Positions 43,953 through 55,309 of a stretch of 64,000 nucleotides of DNA are shown here, piece after piece. The notes below the pieces were generated by a model. That model was not told the DNA's origin, ran no database searches, and saw nothing but the letters and a program-made list of their open reading frames with translations. The position numbers were made by a program, and so were the translations under genes. The DNA comes from Chamaecrista fasciculata (taxonomy: Eukaryota > Streptophyta > Magnoliopsida > Fabales > Fabaceae): contig QANZ01028368.1 of assembly GCA_003254925.1 (NCBI GenBank), positions 158,266-222,265 of the forward strand. The letters are read 5' to 3'. The first letter of the stretch is position 1; each line of letters begins with the position of its first letter.

Positions 43953-43995
43953 ATCTGTCACTTTTCTTTTTTGGGCCGAAAATCTGTCACTTTTC
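43953..43995 (-). mobile_element. Ultra-short retroposon-like insertion with 14-bp target duplication
   Basis: ATCTGTCACTTTTC at 43953-43966 and 43982-43995 brackets TTTTTTGGGCCGAAA. On the minus strand this reads TTTCGGCCC plus A. Confidence 0.75.
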
Positions 43996-44102
43996 AATTT
44001 TCATAGTTTAAATTTTAGTGAAATAAGTCATCGAAAGTTGGAATGTGAGAATAATCACACATTATGCGCACATCACTGACGAACTTTAGTGTTTTCATTT
44101 AA

Positions 44103-46021
44103 GGCAAAACACTCTTTCGCGCCCCTAACGTTTGCAGTGATTTTCAGTTATGCCCTTAACGTTTTATTTTGTTCAGACATGCCCTCAATGTGCAACCAAC
44201 GTTTCAATTATGCCCTCAATTTTGACTCAATGCACATGTGGCAATTTTTTTTGCTTATGTGTCATTTTTTTTGTTTGACTTGATTACGTGGCATCATGAC
44301 TGGGCATTCTTATTTTTTTTTCAACTTTGGCATGATGACTGGATTTACATTTTTGAACATAAAAATTGAGTAAACTAGCAAATTAGTCCCTGGAATACAT
44401 TTTTCATCATCTTCATTCATTTTAGTCCCAAATTCTCAAAATAAAATTGTAAAGTGTCCCAAAACACTTCCAAAAATTTCAATTTAGTCCTTAAAAGTAT
44501 TAAAAACCCTAAAACCTAAACTCTAAAATTCTAAACCCTAAAACCCTAACCCCTAAACCCCTAAAAAAACCACTCTCTTGCAATTTGGTCCCTAGGTCCT
44601 CAAATTTATTAAATCAGAATTAAAAAAAAAAATTGGTCCCTAAATCCTAATTTCATTATCATCTTCATCTTCTTCATCATCATCATCATCATCATCTTCT
44701 TCACCTTCATCATCTTCATCATCTTTGTAATTTGAACAAACACAAGAGGGCCTATTTGTCCCTAAATCCATTTCAATTTCACTAACACAACACAACATCT
44801 AATCTAATCCTTACTTCTTACTTCATTACCTCACTCACTCACTCATGCCATCCGACGCCGGCGAGACTCCCTGACCGTCGAAGACTCCGGCTCCTCCGCC
44901 GGAACAAGAGCATCTCCCATGTCCTCGCTGCGACTCCACCAACACCAAGTTCGGTTACTACAACAACTACAACTTCTCCCAGCCTCGCCACTTCTGCAAA
45001 TCCTGCCGTCGCTACTGGACCAACGACGGCACCCTCCGTGATATCCCCGTCGGCGACGGCAGTCGCAAAAACGCCAAACGCTCCCGCACCACCACCGCCG
45101 CCTCCGCCGTCACTCCTCCTTCTCCCCATCACGACCACCACCCCCTCCCTACCACCCCCGTCTTCGTCCCCAACCCCTTGCCTCCGCCGTTCGCCGCCGG
45201 CGGCCTTGATTCTGATCATGTCAAATCCAATATGGGTATCTGTGGTGGAAGCTTCACTTCTTTGTTCAACAACACGGCCTAAGGGCCCGGGTTTCTCGCT
45301 CTCGGTGGGTTTGGGCTTGGGCTTGGACACGGGTATCTGTATCATTAATATATTTGAGAATTTATTTCAAATAGGCCCTCTTGTGTTTGTTCAAATTACA
45401 AAGATGATGAAGATGATGAAGGTGAAGAAGATGATGATGATGATGATGAAGAAGATGAAGATGATAATGAAATTAGGATTTAGGGACCAATTTTTTTTTT
45501 TAATTCTGATTTAATAAATTTGAGGACCTAGGGACCAAATTGCAAGAGAGTGGTTTTTTTAGGGGTTTAGGGGTTCGAGTTTTAGGGTTTAGAATTTTAG
45601 AGTTTAGGTTTTAGGGTTTTTAATACTTTTAAGGACTAAATTGAAATTTTTGGAAGTGTTTTGGGACACTTTACAATTTTATTTTGAGAATTTGGGACTA
45701 AAATGAATGAAGATGATGAAAAATGTAAATCCAGGGACTGATTTGCTAGTTTACTCAATTTTTATGTTCAAAAATGTAAATCCAGTCATCATGCCAAGGT
45801 GAAAAAAAAATTAAGAATGCCAGTCATGATGCCACGTAATCAAGTCAAACAAAAAAAATGACACATAAGCAAAAAAAAATTGCCACATGTGCATTGAGTC
45901 AAAATTGAGGGCATAATTGAAACGTTGGTTGCACATTGAGGGCATGCCTGAACAAAATGAAACGTTAGGGGCATAACTGAAAATCACTGCAAACGTTAGG
46001 GGCATGAAAGGGTGTTTTGCC
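44103..46021. mobile_element. Pack-MULE with a Dof gene fragment and long composite arms (1,919 bp)
   Basis: Tips GGCAAAACAC and GTGTTTTGCC are flanked on both sides by TTCATTTAA (44094-44102 and 46022-46030), a perfect 9-bp duplication. The arms are about 655 bases (44103-44758 and 45368-46021). Each arm has an outer module (GCCCCTAACGTTTGCAGTGA), then an inner module that itself looks like a MULE end (GAGTAAACTAGCAAATTAG), telomere-like CCCTAAA/TTTAGGG repeats and a GATGAAGATGATG run. The centre is Dof-like coding DNA. No transposase was found. Confidence 0.92.
44845..45345 (+). pseudogene. Dof zinc-finger transcription factor fragment captured in a MULE
   Basis: ATG at 44845 is followed by a TGA at 44872-44874. 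The same frame then runs to a TAA at 45280-45282. It encodes [12 protein letters not shown], then [40 protein letters not shown] and SRKNAKRSR. This is the plant Dof finger with intact C-x2-C-x21-C-x2-C. The usual FCYYNN cysteine is Gly, and KGG/NVPVGGG positions are changed (NDG, DIPVGDG), which may weaken DNA binding. After the TAA the frame continues GFLALGGFGLGL, a typical Dof C-terminal tail, so the source protein was longer. No intron is visible. A translated product would need a start other than the first ATG. Confidence 0.9.
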
Positions 46022-46069
46022 TTCATTTAATTAGTGGGACAGTAGTGTTACATTATATTATTATTTATT

Positions 46070-47278
46070 GGGTAAATTGCAATTTGGTACCCTGTAGTTA
46101 GGGGCGGTTCCCCTTTGGTACACTGAAAGAAAATTTTTTGCATTGTGGTACCCCGTGGTTCGCTCCGTTAGCAATTTGGTCCCCTGAGGTTTTTTTCTGT
46201 TAGGATTTAACGGCAAATGTACGTTAAAATGTCAAAAATTTCCCAACAAGTCTTCTCTTATGCGTTGAAGTCCTTTCCCTTTACTAAAAGGGATCAAAAC
46301 ATAAAGAATTAATTATAAAAGGGTCTTTAGAATTCTAATATTATAGAATTTTTTCCTTTTCATAAGATTTCTTTTGAATCGGTCCTGGTTTAATTACACT
46401 TTAATCCCAAAAGTTTATGATCTTTATCAAAATAGTCCTTAAAACCTCAAAAGACAAATGCGCATCTATGATTTATCAAAAAATTCCCTATATTCAACTA
46501 CAATTTTCATTCAAGTACATTACAAACAAATCAAAACCCCCAAATTTTTTCAAAATCAAGCCTCACAAATCAAAAATCCTCTCAACAACAAAATCAACAT
46601 CATCAACAACCAGTTTCTTCATACCCTAAGAAAAATGACCTTAATGTAAAAGAATTAAAACTTTTGAGGGACCAATTATGCCAAATTTTGGAAAATTGAG
46701 GAAGAAATTGAATTCCTTAGTTTTGAATTTTGATTCGGTATGAAGAAATTGGTTGTTGATGATGTTGATTTTGTTGTTGAGAAGGTTTTTGATTTGTGGG
46801 GCTTGAGTTTGGAAAAATTAGGGGGTTTTGATTTGTTTGTAGTGTAGTTGAATATAGGGATTTTTTGATAAATCATAGATGCGCATTTGTCTTTTGAGGT
46901 TTTAAGGACTATTTTGATAAAGATCATAAACATTTGGGATTAAATTGTAATTAAATCAGGACCGATTCAAAAGAAATCTTATGAAAGGGAAAAAATTCTA
47001 TAATATTAGAATTCTAAAGACCCTTTTATAATTAATTCTTTATGTTTTGATCCCTTTTAGTAAAGGGAAAGGACTTAAACGCATAAGAGAAGACTTGTTG
47101 GGAGATTTTTGACATTTTAACGTACATTTGCCGTTAAATCCTAACAGAAAAAAAAAAACCTCAGGGGACCAAATTGCTAACGGAACAAACCACGGGGTAC
47201 CACAATGCAAAAATTTTTCTTTCAGGGTACCAAAGGGGAACCACCCCTAACCACAGGGTACCAAATTGCAATTTACCC
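46070..47278. mobile_element. Near-palindromic MULE-MITE (1,209 bp)
   Basis: The two halves are inverted copies along nearly their whole length. Tips are GGGTAAATTGCAATTTGG and CCAAATTGCAATTTACCC. TTATTTATT flanks both sides (46061-46069 and 47279-47287), a perfect 9-bp duplication. Only about 50 bases at the centre (near 46640-46690) are unpaired. Short open frames in the arms are mirror images of one another and are not genes. Confidence 0.92.
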
Positions 47279-47287
47279 TTATTTATT

Positions 47288-47796
47288 CTGTTCTAGTTAT
47301 AAATAATGGACTTACCAATTTACAATATATAGAAGAACATTTAGATATGGTTAGTTTATTTATATATATATATATATATATATTGTGTTATAATTATATA
47401 TGAATACAGTAATAATTTGGTCTTGAAAGATGATAATTCGATCTTTCAAAAGATAAAATATATAGTTTAGTTCTTGAAAAATTAAAATAATATATTATTT
47501 ATTAGTCTATAAAGAGTATATATTGTAATGTTTTAATATTTTAAAAATAAAATTATATATGTATTTCAATCTTTTAAAGATTAAATTATTAAAAAATTAT
47601 TAAATTATTAACTTAATAATTTTTTAAAGACTAAATTATTAGTTTATTTAGTTATATATATAATATATATATATATAATGGAGAATTTTGGATAAGTTTC
47701 TCCAAATTCGTCCCACGTCCGTCAAATATTGTATAGGAGAATTTTCAAATGTACTTTAATGTTTAGAAAAAGTTCTACATGTAAATAAACATGTGT
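47288..47796. other. AT-rich spacer
   Basis: Contains a (TA)n run at 47361-47384 and (TA)-rich sequence near 47655-47680. No gene or element was recognised. Confidence 0.6.
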
Positions 47797-47810
47797 AAAT
47801 AAATATGTGC

Positions 47811-47964
47811 TATATATTAGGTGGGAGGATCCAGGTTTGATCCCTAGAGTCGACATTATTAGAAGGGTACAATCGTTTTGTCTCTGTTGCCTGAATGGGA
47901 TTAGTCTTCACTTAGACCGTTACACGGATAAGCGGGGAAACTGACGACATTACCAAAAAAATAA
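47811..47964 (+). mobile_element. SINE-like element with 14-bp target duplication
   Basis: AAATAAATATGTGC (47797-47810) and AAATAAACATGTGC (47965-47978) flank about 154 bases. These contain a B-box-like GGTTTGATCCC near 47833 and end in an A-rich tail (ACCAAAAAAATAAAA). The A box is weak, so the head may be truncated or diverged. Confidence 0.65.
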
Positions 47965-48167
47965 AAATAAACATGTGCAATTTATCATATATTTTATACT
48001 TTTTAAAGATAGAAAAAAATTTAATACATTTATATATATTTGCAATTTAACATGTTTATATTTTATAGATTATTATTATATTATTGTTGCCAATTTAACT
48101 CAAGCACAAAAAAATCGTTCATGATTATTTTGGAACAACTTAGTACATTTTCAGTTTTTATTTTTTA

Positions 48168-48544
48168 GGCCAAAGTGCAATTTTGGTCCCATAACTTTTG
48201 CTCAGGTCTCAATTTGGTCCCATAACTTTTTTGTTGCATTATTGGTCCCATATCTTTTGCTCAGGTTGCATATTTGGTCCTGTGTTACACTTTGGGTCTC
48301 ATATCTTTGGGTCATGTGCAGAATCGGTCCCTTATATTTAGATTAGGTAGGATTGACAGTGAAACTTTTTACAAAGATATAGGACCAATTCTGCAATCCG
48401 ACCAAAAGATATGGGACCAAAAATGATACGGGACCAAATCTGCAACCTTTTGCAAACATATGAGACTAAAAATGCAACAAAAAAAGTTATGGAACCAAAT
48501 TGAGACCTAAGCAAAAGTTATGGGACCAAAAGTGCACATTGGCC
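48168..48544. mobile_element. Short MULE-MITE (377 bp)
   Basis: Tips are GGCCAAAGTGCAATTTTGG and CCAAAAGTGCACATTGGCC. TATTTTTTA flanks both sides exactly (48159-48167 and 48545-48553). Arms carry repeated 'TTTGGTCCCATA' phrases and resemble the ITPK-carrying element at 20007. Confidence 0.9.
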
Positions 48545-48553
48545 TATTTTTTA

Positions 48554-49111
48554 TATTTAAGGACTGATTTGATGACTCGATACAATTAGAACATCGAAAA
48601 TTTTGTCAAAATTAAATAATCATAAAGAAAGAAAGTATGAGATGAGCGATGAGAGTTATGTTAACTCATGGACCAAATCGTTTATGATTGAGATATTACG
48701 TGAATCAACCAATTCATAATTTTTTTCTAAAAACTTTAGGGACTAATTCGTTGAACAAAATTTATTTGAACAAAATTGAGTAATTGTAATTGTAACATGT
48801 ATTTATTAAGTAAAATAATCTATCACAGATTATATGAAAAGCTTCAAAATGTAGCCTTTTTAAAAATCAATTATCACAAAATCTTGTGCAAATTTAAGCA
48901 AAACCAAACATGAAACTTGAAAAAATTCACTTCAAATATAATTTTTTTAAAATCTAACCTAAGCATTACGATGTTTTAGTAATCGGACCAGATATTGACC
49001 TAAAAGATTGAAATATATAATTTAGTCTCTGAAAGGTCAAAACAGTATATTAATTAGTCCTTTTTATGGACTAAATAGTATACAATTTTAATATTTAGGG
49101 ACTAAAAAGTA
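48554..49111. other. AT-rich spacer
   Basis: Scattered 'GGGACTAA' phrases resemble decayed MULE arms, but no pairing was found. No gene was seen. Confidence 0.5.
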
Positions 49112-49804
49112 GGGTAAAATACACTTTGGTACCATGTGGTTAGGACCTGATCCACTTTGGTACTTTGAAAGACAAAATTTGACACTTTGGTAGCCTGAGG
49201 TTTGCGCCGTTAGCACTTTGGTACTCTGTGGTTATTTTTCGTCAAGATTTAACGGATAAATGTTAGCACTTTTGCCAAAATTACATAATTCCCCCCAAAT
49301 ATTTTCAAAATTTTAAAAAAGTCCCTAGATCATAATATTTGAGGACTAAAATGAAAATTTTAACAAAATTTTGGGGTCAAAATATAATTATGAAAATATT
49401 GGAAAAAGAATAAAATTATAGATTAATCCTAAATCTGCAAAATAAAATGCAGTTTAGTTCTAAAACTGTGTGTTTCGATGGTGAGAAGATAAACTTTACA
49501 AAATTTTATATTTATCAAAACTGAAATGATCTTTCTGCAATTTGCCAATTTCTTTTTTAATAACTCTTTAGTTCTTGAAATGAAATTGTAGAAAACTCCA
49601 TCAATTCTTTTAGTTTGTTGCGTTTTGATTCGTTTTACCAAAGGGAGATGATCTAAACGCACAAAAGAAATCTTGTTGAAGAGTAAAATATGGTTTTATC
49701 AGCAATACAAACTAACGGATAAGATGTAGTAAAAATCGACGGCTAAGATTGAGCCACATTAACACTTTTTGTAAAATCTTGACGGAAAATAACCATAGGG
49801 TACC
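49112..49804. mobile_element. MULE with truncated right arm
   Basis: Left end GGGTAAAATACACTTTGG matches the family at 46070 and 33002. The inner part of the inverted arm (AAAATCTTGACGGAAAATAA, then CCATAGGGTACCA) is present at 49774-49804, but the outer tip is gone. No coding sequence was recognised inside. Confidence 0.7.
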
Positions 49805-50217
49805 AACTCGGTGTTTAAGGGATCGAGTTGTCAACTCGGTTATCTTTCAAGGACCAAATTGTTAGTTTACTCAAAGAACAACTTTAAGATTAAAAATAAA
49901 AATAACAACTTTATCGCGTTTTCTAGTCTCCAAATTTCTGATTTCAAATAATTAAATAAGGAAATCCAAGAAAAAAAATATTACAAAAATCAAAAAGTTA
50001 AAAAGCATTTTTTTTCTTTCTAATTTTTATACAATTTCACCCATCAACCACAATTATTATAAAATATATTTAAATAATTTCACACCTAAAAATCTCTATT
50101 TACAACAAATTATTCAAATAATATTGAAATTAGAATCAACTTAACCTAAAAAATCACTCAAATTTTATTTTAAGCTCATCCAAACACGCCCTAGTCAATA
50201 AAATAATAACATTATAA
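49805..50217. other. AT-rich spacer
   Basis: Nothing recognised apart from a short 'GTTAGTTTACTC' MULE-tip phrase at 49861-49872. Confidence 0.5.
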
Positions 50218-50226
50218 ATACTTTAA

Positions 50227-51123
50227 GGCAAAAGACATGTTGGTGCCTCTGACGTTTGGGGTCAGTTTCAGTTATGCCCCCAACGTTTGTTTTGTGTCAG
50301 TTATGCCCCCAACGTTTCATATTGTTGTCAATTATACTTTAACCTCAATTTTTTTGGGCCGAAGTGCTATTTTGATTCCTCAAGTTTGTTCAAAGTTTCA
50401 TTTTGGTTCCTCAACTCAAAGTCCTTCATTCATCATCATTTTCACCACCACTACCACCACCATACCACCACTGTCAGTAGTAGTAGCAACACCACCGTCG
50501 CCGTCGCCGAGCTTTTTCGACGAGGTTTGTCTTCTCCAGCGAGATACACAGCGGCCCCGACAACTACGAAAAATATAATCCAAGGTTTTTTGACATCCTA
50601 AGTTCAATGGCTGCCTGCATTTTGCGAACAAATGACCGGAAATAGTAAAATTCAAGCCGCTAAAAAATTACATAGTCGTCGAAAAATTACACAATCGTCA
50701 AAAATCATATTTCCGATCATTTGTTCGCAAAATGAAGACCGCCATTGAACTCAGAAGGTCAAAAAACCTTGGATTAAGAGTTTTCATAGTCGTCGGGGCC
50801 GCCGTGTACCTCGCTGGAAAGTTCGCCGGAGAAGACGAATCTCGCCGGAAAAGCTCGGCGGTGGTTTTGGTGTTGTTGCTGACGGTGGTGGTGGTGTTGG
50901 TGGTGGCAGTGGTGGTGATGAATGAAGGACTTTGAGCTGAGGGACCAAAACGGAACTTTGAGCAAACTGAGGGACCAAAATAGGACTTTGGCCCAAAAAA
51001 ATTGAGGTTAGACTATAATTGACAACAATGTGAAACATTTGGGATATAATTGACACAAAACACACGTTGGAAGCATAACTAAAATTGACCTAAAACGTTA
51101 GGGCTACCAACAAGTCTTTTGTC
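50227..51123. mobile_element. Near-palindromic MULE-MITE (897 bp)
   Basis: Tips are GGCAAAAGAC and GTCTTTTGTC. ATACTTTAA flanks both sides exactly (50218-50226 and 51124-51132). The arms (to about 50655 and from about 50695) include ACCACCACC/GGTGGTGGTG runs and a GC-richer piece (GCCGTCGCCGAGC) that may be an old gene capture now present in both arms. It shares the 'GTTATGCCCCCAACGTTT' module with the Dof-carrying element. Confidence 0.9.
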
Positions 51124-51299
51124 ATACTTTAATTATGTGGCATTCCTTATTCTCAAAAGGTCACAAAATTTTATTCAATAAAATTAGGTATTTTAAGATT
51201 TCAAGTTTAAACATTAGGATGCAACGAGTAAGATATCTAGTGATTTTTTCACTATTCATATATGTATCGGTTCATTTTATTCAATATTTGTACCTTATG

Positions 51300-54200
51300 C
51301 GCTGACGTGTCCATACTTTGGGGCACTTTACAATTTTATTTTGAGAATTTGGGACTAAAATGAAAGAAGATGATAAAAAAGAGGGGAAATTGAGATTAAT
51401 GGAATAAAAATGAGTGTTTTGTTTTAGGGGGTTTGGATGTGTGGGTTCAGTGGGTAGGGTGTATGGGTTGGATCAATGTGAGTTTGGGTTACGTTGGTTA
51501 GGGTTAAGTGCCTGAATCAACTCAAGGACCTATTAGTGCACCGGGCAAAACGCACGTTTTGGCCAAGGACCTAAAAGTGCAGTGTAAAAATGCTGAGGTG
51601 TCGCTATTTTTCTGATGTGACACATAACGGGATCTGACGTGGACACAACGGGACACGTCAGCGCATAACGGGACACATCAACGTCCGTTATGGCCACGTC
51701 AGCTTTTTTGTCACGTCAATATGATGGAGGAACCAATTAGTTAGGCGTTTCGAAAATTCAAGGACCTATCAACCAGCGCCTCCAAGTTTCAGGGACCGAC
51801 TTGCTAGTTTACTCTTAAAATTATTGGATAGATATCGAGTAAATGTAGATATTACATCAACCACTCGGTATCTATTTAAAATAAACGGATAGTTAAATTA
51901 TCTAGTATATGATACTCTATAGTATAAATATTTTATTATATTTTATATATTTTTTATTACAATTTTTCTTATTATATTTTAATTAATAGATTTTAAGTTC
52001 CGGATATCAGATATATTGGATTTTTTTTAATTAGGGTATCCTACCATATATTTATTATTTTTGGGTATTTCAAATATTATGGGTATATGTCAATTAGATA
52101 TCAAATAAGGTATAGATATGAATATTTCCCGTTATGCGCTGACGTGTCCCGTTGTGTCCACGTCAGATCCCGTTATGTTAAAAAAAAAACATGTGTCACA
52201 TCAGAAAAATAGCGACACCTCAGCATTTTTACACTGCACTTTTAGGTCCTTGGCCAAAACGTGCGTTTTGCCCGGTGCACTAATAGGTCCTTGAGTTGAT
52301 TCAGGCACTTAACCCTAACCAACCTAACCCAAACTCACATTGATCCAACCCATACACCCTACCCACTGAACCCACACATCCAAACCCCCTAAAACAAAAC
52401 ACTCATTTTTATTCCATTATTCTCAATTTCCCCTCTTTTTTATCATCTTCTTTCATTTTAGTCCCAAATTCTCAAAATAAAATTGTAAAGTGCCCCAAAA
52501 CTCTTCCAAACATTTCAATTTAGTCCTTAAAAATATTAAAAGCGCTAAACCGTAAACCCCAAATTCTAAAAAAAAAGTCCAAGTCAAACAATATAATTAG
52601 GTCCTTGACCCATTATTCTCAATTAATCCTCTTATTCATCATCTTCATTCATTTTAGTCTCAAATCCTCAAAATAAAATTGTAAACTGTCCCAAATCTCT
52701 TTTAAACATTACAATTTAGTTCTTAAAAATATTAAAAACCCTAAACCCTAAAGCTCTAAACCCTAAAACCCTAAACCCCAAAATCCCTAAAGCTTAATTT
52801 CTTTTTTAAATCTTCATCTTCATCTAATTTAGTCCTTAAAAATATTAAAAATCTTCACCCCTAAAATCCTAAACCCCAAGCCCCAAAATTGAAGATCTTC
52901 ATCCTCATCCTCACACTCTCTCTCCCTTCCTCTGTCGTCCTCTTCCTCTTCCTCCTCCTCTTTCAAAATCGAAATCACATCAAAATCATAACGAATCAGA
53001 ACTTAAACAAAATCACAACAAAATCGAAATCAAGCTCATTGGAATCAGAACGAAATCACAGCGAATCAAAACGAAAACTAAATCACAGCGAATCGGAATC
53101 AGAGGAAGCCTAAACGAGTACCAGAGTGGTGGCACCGTGCATTCAAAGTTGGTCGATTCAAAGCTCATATATATATATATATTCTCTGGGTTTAAAGTTT
53201 AATTAGCAGGCAGCGGTGATTATATGATGAATGATGATGACGAACTGATGAGAAATGAAGGAGATGAAGATGAATTGAAGATAAAAAGAAATTAGGGGAT
53301 TTAGGGATGAAAAAAATTAGGGATTTATGTTAAATTGGGAAAATGAAGATGAAGATTTAAAAAAAAAATTAAGTTTTAGGAGTTTAGGGTTTAGGGTTTT
53401 AGGGATTTAGAATTTTAGGGGTTTGTGGTTTAGGGTTTTAGGATTTAGGATTTAGGGTTTTTAATATTTTTAAAGACTAAATTGGAATATTTGGAAGAGT
53501 TTTAGGACACTTTACAATTTTATTTTGATGATTTAAGACTAAAATGAATGAAGATGATGAAAAAGAGGGGGAATTGAGAATAATTGGTCAAGGACCTAAT
53601 TGTTTAACTTAGACCTTTTTTAGAGTTTGAGGTTTTAGGGTTTGGAGTTTAAGGTTTTTAATATTTTTAAGGACTAAATTAGAATGTTTGGAAGAGTTTT
53701 GTGACACTTTAAAATTTTATTTTGAGGATTTGAGACTAAAATGAATAAAGATGGTGAATTGAGAATAATGGGTCAAGGACCTAATTGTTTGACTTAAACT
53801 TTTTTTAGGGTTAGGGTCTAGGGTTTTGGGGTTTGGGGTTTAGTGTTTTTAATATTTTTAAGGACTAAATTAAAATGTTTGGAAGAGTTTTGGGGCTTTT
53901 ACAATTTTATTTTGAGGATTTGGGACTAAAATGAATGAAGATGATGATAAAAAAGAGGGAGAATTAAGAATAATGAAATAAAAATGGGTGTTTTGTTTTA
54001 GGGGGTTTGGGTGTGTGGGTTCAGTGGCTAGGGTTCAATGGTTAGGGTTTAGTGGCTAGGGTGTGTGGGTTGGGTCAATGTGAGTTTGGGTTAGGTTGGT
54101 GAGGCTTAAGTGGTTGAATCAACTCAGGGACCTATTAGTGCACTGGACAAAACGTGCGTTTTGGCCTGGGACCTAAAAGTGCAGTGTAAAAATACTGAGG

Positions 54201-54457
54201 TGTCGCTATTTTTCTGACGTGGCGCATTTTTTTTAACATAATGGGATCCGACGTGGACATACCGGAACACGTCAGCGTATAACGAGACACATCACCGTCC
54301 GTTATGGCCACGTCAACTTTTTTGTCACGGCAATATGACGGAGAGACCAATTAGTTAGGCGTTTTGAAAATACGAGGACCGGCTTATACACTGAGTAAAA
54401 TTCAGAAACCTATCAATCAACGCTTCTAAATTTCAGGATCGACTTATTAGTTTACTC
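51300..54457. mobile_element. Rearranged MULE complex with three related arms
   Basis: An arm at 51300-51814 ends GGGACCGACTTGCTAGTTTACTC. 52135-52535 is the same arm inverted but lacking its tip. 53930-54457 is a third copy in the first orientation, ending TTATTAGTTTACTC. All share CACTTTTAGGTCCTTGGCC, TGACGTGTCCCGTTGTGTCC and TTTAGGG/CCCTAAA blocks (52735-52790 and 53370-53460). The centre (52880-53115) has a serine/CT-rich stretch close to 5690-5780. 51815-52134 is AT-rich filler. No intact gene, and no outer target duplication was found. Confidence 0.65.
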
Positions 54458-54614
54458 ATAATTTTTATTTTTACTGTTTGTACCTTATTCAACGTCGATG
54501 TTTGATAAATATCAAATATTTTTAACTAATAGATTATGATGGATATCCAAAATACCAAAATACCCATTTAAATTGTCATCTTTGTCCTACACGTGAACTG
54601 ATTGGATAAAAATT

Positions 54615-54784
54615 GAGTAAACTCCCAAATTGGTCCCCGGATTATTGGGTCGCTGACAGATTGGTCCCTGATTTATGGAAATTGACAAATAGGTCCCCGA
54701 ATTTTACTAACGTTAGTCAAATTGGTCCCTGAAGCCGTTAACTGCTGACGTGGCACGTTAAGTGCCACGTCAGCAGTTGGAAAA
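54615..54784. mobile_element. MULE left end running into a gap
   Basis: GAGTAAACTCCCAAATTGG and the following 'GGTCCCTGATTTATGG' and CACGTTAAGTGCCACGTCAG match 4892-5090 closely. The partner arm is lost in the N run or in the repeats after it. Confidence 0.7.
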
Positions 54785-55253
54785 NNNNNNNNNNNNNNNN
54801 NNNNNNNNNNNNNNNNNNNNNNNNNNNNNNNNNNNNNNNNNNNNNNNNNNNNNNNNNNNNNNNNNNNNNNNNNNNNNNNNNNNNNNNNNNNNNNNNNNNN
54901 NNNNNNNNNNNNNNNNNNNNNNNNNNNNNNNNNNNNNNNNNNNNNNNNNNNNNNNNNNNNNNNNNNNNNNNNNNNNNNNNNNNNNNNNNNNNNNNNNNNN
55001 NNNNNNNNNNNNNNNNNNNNNNNNNNNNNNNNNNNNNNNNNNNNNNNNNNNNNNNNNNNNNNNNNNNNNNNNNNNNNNNNNNNNNNNNNNNNNNNNNNNN
55101 NNNNNNNNNNNNNNNNNNNNNNNNNNNNNNNNNNNNNNNNNNNNNNNNNNNNNNNNNNNNNNNNNNNNNNNNNNNNNNNNNNNNNNNNNNNNNNNNNNNN
55201 NNNNNNNNNNNNNNNNNNNNNNNNNNNNNNNNNNNNNNNNNNNNNNNNNNNNN
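54785..55253. other. Assembly gap (N run)
   Basis: 469 unknown bases. Confidence 0.99.
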
Positions 55254-55309
55254 AATTTATCAAAATAGTTCAATATGTTAGACAAATTGGTCCTCTAATT
55301 AAATGAATA

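Noticed and set aside
45038..45514. Proline/leucine-rich plus-strand and valine/glycine-rich minus-strand frames over the Dof fragment
   Set aside because: Shadow frames of GC-rich Dof coding sequence; the frame starting at 44845 carries the zinc finger.
46417..46933. Matching MIFIKIVLKTSKDKCAS open frames on opposite strands
   Set aside because: Same reason: inverted arms of one element.
50237..51065. Overlapping open frames on both strands with ACC/GGT repeats
   Set aside because: They are mirror images in the two arms of a near-palindromic MULE-MITE.
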